From Orlajensenia flava (lineage in GTDB: Bacteria > Actinomycetota > Actinomycetes > Actinomycetales > Microbacteriaceae), in the NCBI RefSeq assembly GCF_004801905.1, contig NZ_SSSN01000003.1, positions 1,054,001 to 1,118,000 on the forward strand: a DNA stretch of 64,000 nucleotides, read 5' to 3'. The notes under the pieces were generated by a model. It did not search any database and was not told the origin of the DNA. It worked only from the letters and a program-made list of their open reading frames with translations. The position numbers were made by a program, and so were the translations under genes. Within the stretch, counting starts at the first letter, position 1. Every line of letters starts with the position of its first letter. Positions 60,412 through 64,000 of this stretch are shown in pieces.

Positions 60412-60918
60412 ATGAGCCGCCACCGTGGACGGAGCACACCGTTCGTCTGGATCAAGCGCTACCTCGTTCCCGAGTTCGTCGGGACGGGGGCGTCGCTCCT
60501 CGGCGCGTGGAGCGGGTACGCGACCACCGGCTCGCTCGTCGTGGCAGCCATCGTCGGAACCCTCGCTGAGACGATCGGCTTCTACGGCGTCATCGCCGCG
60601 CGGACGGCGCTCGGCCACGCCCGGTCGGGGCGCGTGCGAGCCTCGTCCCCGCGCTCGCGCGGCGGGGTCGTCGCCCTGCTGACCGTGCGATCCATCGTCG
60701 CGGAGTTCGTTCCGGCCGAGGTCGTCGACACCCTCGCGGTTCGGCCGCTCCTGCTCTACGCGGTCCCGGCGGCCACCGGCAGTGGGCTCTCGGGATGGCT
60801 GCTCGGCAAGCTCGCCGCTGACCTGGTCTTCTACACGATCGCCGTCACGAGCTTCGAGGCCGGCCGCCGACTGATCCTCCCCCACTCCCTCAGCACCCGG
60901 AAGGCGCACTCCTCATGA
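60412..60918 (+). CDS. Putative membrane protein coupled to decarboxylase
   Basis: A 168-aa protein. Basic N-terminus RHRGRSTPFVWIKRYLVPE, then about four TM helices (about 25-45, 47-66, 88-105 and 125-155) separated by a strongly basic loop ALGHARSGRVRASSPRSRGG. It recalls small GtrA-like or 'hypothetical membrane' proteins but I do not recognise a family. The stop overlaps the start of the decarboxylase by 4 bp (ATGA), so the two work or at least are made together. Confidence 0.65.
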   Translation: MSRHRGRSTPFVWIKRYLVPEFVGTGASLLGAWSGYATTGSLVVAAIVGTLAETIGFYGVIAARTALGHARSGRVRASSPRSRGGVVALLTVRSIVAEFVPAEVVDTLAVRPLLLYAVPAATGSGLSGWLLGKLAADLVFYTIAVTSFEAGRRLILPHSLSTRKAHSS

Positions 60919-62144
60919 GCATCACCTCGATCGCGTTGTTCTCCCCCGAACCGACCGTCGCGCCGGTGCGTCGATTCCCGTCGCACCGCGAGCGCGTCCG
61001 CTCCGACCTCGCCCGCTACTCCCGCTCGATCGACCTGTTCTCGCTCGTGCGCGAGCACGGCTCACCGCTGTTGGTGCTCGATCCCTCGCGCATCCGTCGA
61101 CAGGTGCGACGCCTCGCGCAGCAGCTTCCCGGCGCCGCAGTCCACTTCGCCACCAAGACCCTCCCGCATCCGGCAGCCCTCCGCGCCGTCGCCGACGCGG
61201 GCGGCTCCTTCGAGGTGGCGTCGCGGAGCGAGATCGACCAGCTGCGATCGCTCGGAGTCGACCTGTCGTCGGCGATCCACACGCATCCCATCCGCTCGCG
61301 GCTCGACATCGACCACGCCCTGGCCGCCGGGGTGCGGCGCTTCGTCGTCGACAACCCCGGCGAACTGGCCAAGCTCGCCGACCTGCCGGCGGACGCCGAC
61401 ATTCTGGTGCGACTGAGCTTTCCCAATGCGGAGGCGGGGTGCGACCTGTCGACGAAGTTCGGTGCGACGATTCCCCAGGCCGTCCCGCTGGTCGAGGCAG
61501 CCGTGCGACTGGGCATCCGGGTGGCGGGCTTCAGCTTCCACGTCGGAAGCCAGACCACCGCGGCAGCGCCGTTCGTGGAGGCGATCGCAGCGACGACACG
61601 CCTCATGACCTGCCTCGAGATCCGCCTCGGGCTGCACTTCGACGTGCTCGACATCGGTGGAGGGCTCCCCGTCGAGTACGACTCGCCCGTCGCCAGGCTG
61701 CCGAGGCTGGCATCGGGCATCCGTCACGCCATCCGCTCGTCCGGGCGGCACGATGCCCTCGTGCTCGAACCGGGCCGCTTCGTGACGGGCTCGGCGATGA
61801 CCCTCGTGACTCGGGTCGTCGGTTCGTCAGAGCGCGTGGACGGCACCTGGCACTACCTCGACGACGGGTTGTACGGGAGCTACTCGAACATCCTGACCGA
61901 GGGGGTCCATCCGCTCGTCTTCGCCGCCAGCGAGCTGCGCGGAGACGCACCGCGCCGCCGGGAGCCGGTGACGCTGGCCGGACCGACCTGCGACAGCATC
62001 GACGTGATCGCTCGGGGTCTCGAGCTTCCTCCGCTGCACGAGGGAGACCTGCTCGTGAGCCCGATGATGGGCGCGTACACCACCGCGACGGCGACGGGCT
62101 TCAACGGCCTGCCGCCGACGCAGGTGGTGGTGCTGGATCGCTGA
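60915..62144 (+). CDS. Type III PLP decarboxylase, ornithine/diamino-acid decarboxylase-like
   Basis: A 409-aa alanine-racemase-fold decarboxylase. The PLP Lys is K81 in HFATKTLPHP. HVGSQTTAAAPF, DIGGGLPVEYDSP, LEPGRFVTGSAM and the catalytic Cys in GPTCDSIDVI (about residue 356) match eukaryote-like ornithine decarboxylases. DapDC-type enzymes differ around that motif. Likely a polyamine or diamine producer; the neighbouring membrane protein could handle the product. No arginine or ornithine genes are adjacent, so the substrate is inferred. Confidence 0.8.
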   Translation: MSITSIALFSPEPTVAPVRRFPSHRERVRSDLARYSRSIDLFSLVREHGSPLLVLDPSRIRRQVRRLAQQLPGAAVHFATKTLPHPAALRAVADAGGSFEVASRSEIDQLRSLGVDLSSAIHTHPIRSRLDIDHALAAGVRRFVVDNPGELAKLADLPADADILVRLSFPNAEAGCDLSTKFGATIPQAVPLVEAAVRLGIRVAGFSFHVGSQTTAAAPFVEAIAATTRLMTCLEIRLGLHFDVLDIGGGLPVEYDSPVARLPRLASGIRHAIRSSGRHDALVLEPGRFVTGSAMTLVTRVVGSSERVDGTWHYLDDGLYGSYSNILTEGVHPLVFAASELRGDAPRRREPVTLAGPTCDSIDVIARGLELPPLHEGDLLVSPMMGAYTTATATGFNGLPPTQVVVLDR

Positions 62145-62147
62145 GGC

Positions 62148-63953
62148 TCAGACCAGCGAGTCACGCCACGCAGCGTGCAGCTGGGCGAAGCGCCCGGTCC
62201 CGTCGATGAGCTCGTCGGGTGATCCATCCTCGACGATGCGTCCGTTCTCCATCACGAGCACACGATCGGCGATCGCGACCGTCGAGAGGCGGTGGGCGAT
62301 GATGACGGCGGTGCGATCGGCGAGCAGGGTCTGCAGGGCCTCTTGGACGAGTCGCTCGCTCGGGATGTCGAGCGAGGAGGTCGCCTCGTCGAGGATCAGC
62401 ACCGCGGGATCGGCGAGGAACGCGCGCGCGAACGAGATCAGCTGTCGCTGTCCGGCGCTCACCCGCCCGCCGCGCTTGTTAACGTCGGTGTCGTAACCGT
62501 TCGGGAGGCCGCGAATGAAGTCGTCGGCACCCACCGCCTGCGCCGCGTGGATGATCTCATCCATCGAGGCCCCGGGACGACCGATGGCGATGTTGTCCGC
62601 CACCGATCCCGAGAACAAGTAGGCCTCCTGCGTGACCATGACGATCGCGCGCCGCAGGTCCTTCGGATGCAGGTCGCGCAGGTCGATTCCGTCGAGGCTG
62701 ACCCGTCCGTCCGTCGGGTCGTAGAAGCGCGAGATGAGCTTCGCGAGGGTCGACTTGCCGGCTCCCGTCGACCCCACCAACGCGATCGTCTGCCCCGCCG
62801 GGATGTCGAGGTCGAACCGCGGCAGGATCATCCGGTCGGCCCGATAGGCGAACTCGACGTCCTCGAACCGCACCCGACCCTTCGCCGACCACAGGTCGAC
62901 GGGCTTGGCCGGGTCGAGGACGCCGGGCTCCTCCTCGAGCACGCCCGAGATCTTCTCCAGCGCTGCGGCGGCCGATTGGTAGGAGTTGTAGAACATCGCC
63001 ATCTCCTCGATCGGGTCGAAGAAGCGCCGCGTGTAGAGCAGCGCGGCCAGCAGCACGCCGATGGCCAGCTGCCCCTCGATCACGCGGAACCCGCCGACGA
63101 GCAGCACGATGCCGACGGTCACGTTGCCGATGAGCACCAGGCTGGGGTCGAACACTCCGAACAACTGGATGACGCGCGCGTTGACGTCGCGGTAGTCCTC
63201 GGTGAGGTCGCCGAACTCCTTCTCGTTGCGCTTCTCCACGCGGAACGCCTTGACGGCACGAATGCCCGTCATGGTCTCGACGAACTTGACGATCAACCGG
63301 GCCGACGCGACCCGCGAGCGCCGGAACAGCGTTTGCGAGCGCCTCTGGAACCAGCGGGTGAGGAAGAACAGCGGCACCAGCGAGCACATCAGCACGACAC
63401 CGGAGACCCAGTCGAGCCAGAACAACGCGACCGCGATGAAGCCCATGTAGAGCACGCCGCGGATGAGATTGTTGATGCCCTCGTCGAGCAGCTCGCGGAT
63501 GGAGTCGAGGTCGCTGGTCTGACGCGAGATGATGCGCCCCGACGTGTACGACTCGTGGAACTCGAGGCTGAGCCGCTGCGTGTGCAGGAAGACGCGGGTG
63601 CGCAGGTCGATGAGGATCGCCTGCGAGATGCGCGCGCTCAGCACGGTGTACCAGGAGATCAGGGCCGCGCCGGCGACACCGGTGAAGAGGTAGGCCCCGC
63701 CGGCGAGCGCCAGCGGCATCCAGTCCTGCTTCATGAGGGCGGGAAGCCCTTGGTCGATGCCGATCGCGATGAGGGCGGGCCCGGCCACCTGGAAGGCGGT
63801 CGAGATCACGATCACGGCGATGCTGATCGCCACCCGCTTGCGCTCGGGGCGCAACAGGCTGCCGAGCAGGCGCAGTGACCGGCGGCGGATCTGCCGCGAC
63901 TCCTCGGGAGTGAAGTCGTGGCGCTCCTCCCCCTGTACACCGATGACGCTCAT
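62148..63953 (-). CDS. ABC exporter half-transporter (fused permease-ATPase)
   Basis: A 601-aa type IV exporter: six TM helices (about 40-330) then an ATPase with Walker [12 protein letters not shown]-loop [12 protein letters not shown], signature [14 protein letters not shown] (SAGQR in place of SGGQR), Walker [13 protein letters not shown] and H-loop IIAHRLSTV. The variant signature is typical of one subunit in heterodimeric actinobacterial pairs (Rv1272c/Rv1273c-like). ATG 63953 overlaps the stop of the upstream gene by 4 bp. Substrate unknown (drug or lipid). Confidence 0.9.
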   Translation of the reverse strand: MSVIGVQGEERHDFTPEESRQIRRRSLRLLGSLLRPERKRVAISIAVIVISTAFQVAGPALIAIGIDQGLPALMKQDWMPLALAGGAYLFTGVAGAALISWYTVLSARISQAILIDLRTRVFLHTQRLSLEFHESYTSGRIISRQTSDLDSIRELLDEGINNLIRGVLYMGFIAVALFWLDWVSGVVLMCSLVPLFFLTRWFQRRSQTLFRRSRVASARLIVKFVETMTGIRAVKAFRVEKRNEKEFGDLTEDYRDVNARVIQLFGVFDPSLVLIGNVTVGIVLLVGGFRVIEGQLAIGVLLAALLYTRRFFDPIEEMAMFYNSYQSAAAALEKISGVLEEEPGVLDPAKPVDLWSAKGRVRFEDVEFAYRADRMILPRFDLDIPAGQTIALVGSTGAGKSTLAKLISRFYDPTDGRVSLDGIDLRDLHPKDLRRAIVMVTQEAYLFSGSVADNIAIGRPGASMDEIIHAAQAVGADDFIRGLPNGYDTDVNKRGGRVSAGQRQLISFARAFLADPAVLILDEATSSLDIPSERLVQEALQTLLADRTAVIIAHRLSTVAIADRVLVMENGRIVEDGSPDELIDGTGRFAQLHAAWRDSLV

Positions 63954-64000
63954 CGGGTCACCTCCTCACGGTGTTCGAACAGATCTCGATCGCCCTCGCG
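63950..64000 (-). CDS. C-terminal end of upstream gene, probably partner ABC exporter (partial)
   Basis: Only the last 16 codons are inside the window, reading [16 protein letters not shown] before a TGA that overlaps the next start in ATGA. There is no motif. The partner role in a heterodimeric exporter is inferred from coupling and from the usual gene pair. Confidence 0.4.
   Translation of the reverse strand, partial: REGDRDLFEHREEVTR

Noticed and set aside
1..64000. Search for insertion sequences, prophage or integrative element boundaries
   Set aside because: No transposase, integrase or phage gene, no long terminal inverted repeats and no duplicated tRNA end at tRNA-Lys were seen; base composition and gene style look uniform apart from the 33.4-34.7 kb repeats.

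Overview
The window is high-GC actinobacterial DNA, most likely from the family Microbacteriaceae. The evidence is: GTG, TTG and probably CTG starts; many ATGA/GTGA gene overlaps; the order glnR-ppk1-mutT1-pstSCAB; a SigK/RskA pair; sugar ABC importers without their own ATPase; an F420-type oxidoreductase; and very frequent use of the word GCATCCG/CGGATGC. The genus cannot be decided from sequence alone. I see no IS element, prophage, CRISPR array or rRNA. One tRNA (Lys-UUU) and one riboswitch (ZTP class, in front of glyA-folD) are present.

Layout. 0-14.9 kb is a phosphate and polyphosphate region: regX3/senX3 diverge from phoU, then gpmA, a FUSC membrane protein, a YgfZ-like protein, a nitrobindin-like protein and small membrane proteins, then an orphan GlnR-type regulator, ppk1, mutT1 and pstS-pstC-pstA-pstB. 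PHO-box-like 11-bp direct repeats lie in front of phoU/senX3 and of pstS. 14.9-19.5 kb holds an aminodeoxychorismate-lyase-like enzyme, a methyltransferase, hypothetical genes, tRNA-Lys and sigK-rskA. 19.5-24.9 kb has an F420-type oxidoreductase and a galactose cluster (galM-like and a DeoR regulator facing galT-galK). 24.9-31.7 kb carries YbaK, a gamma carbonic anhydrase, a three-gene nonulosonic (sialic-acid-like) sugar cassette (DUF6716-type putative glycosyltransferase, short NeuB, fused NeuA/HAD), and folD-glyA behind the riboswitch.

31.7-36 kb has a secreted GH20 hexosaminidase, an AbiEi/DUF559-type gene flanked by unusual repeats, and ltrA. 36-40.7 kb has a sugar importer lacking an ATPase and an MFS exporter. 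40.8-51 kb has purU, yrdB and a full N-acetylglucosamine unit: nagA faces nagB, a ROK kinase, nagZ, two permeases, a binding protein and a ROK repressor with a candidate operator. 51-64 kb has a very large secreted subtilase, icd, a GNAT enzyme, an ATL/MGMT-like gene that probably starts with CTG, a LiaS/NarL-type two-component pair, a lone receiver protein, a membrane-protein/decarboxylase pair and an ABC exporter.

How the parts fit: SenX3-RegX3-PhoU senses phosphate and probably drives pst; Ppk1 stores phosphate as polyphosphate; GlnR next door could couple this to nitrogen. The GH20 lipoprotein, the importer, NagZ, ROK kinase, NagA and NagB form a complete route from extracellular GlcNAc oligomers to fructose-6-phosphate. 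The ZTP riboswitch ties glyA/folD to 10-formyl-THF status, and purU acts on the same pool. The nonulosonic cassette is the least described part: it has a phosphatase domain, a synthase too short for a SAF domain and no adjacent 2-epimerase, which suggests a phosphorylated (Kdn-like) route to a cell-wall glycan.
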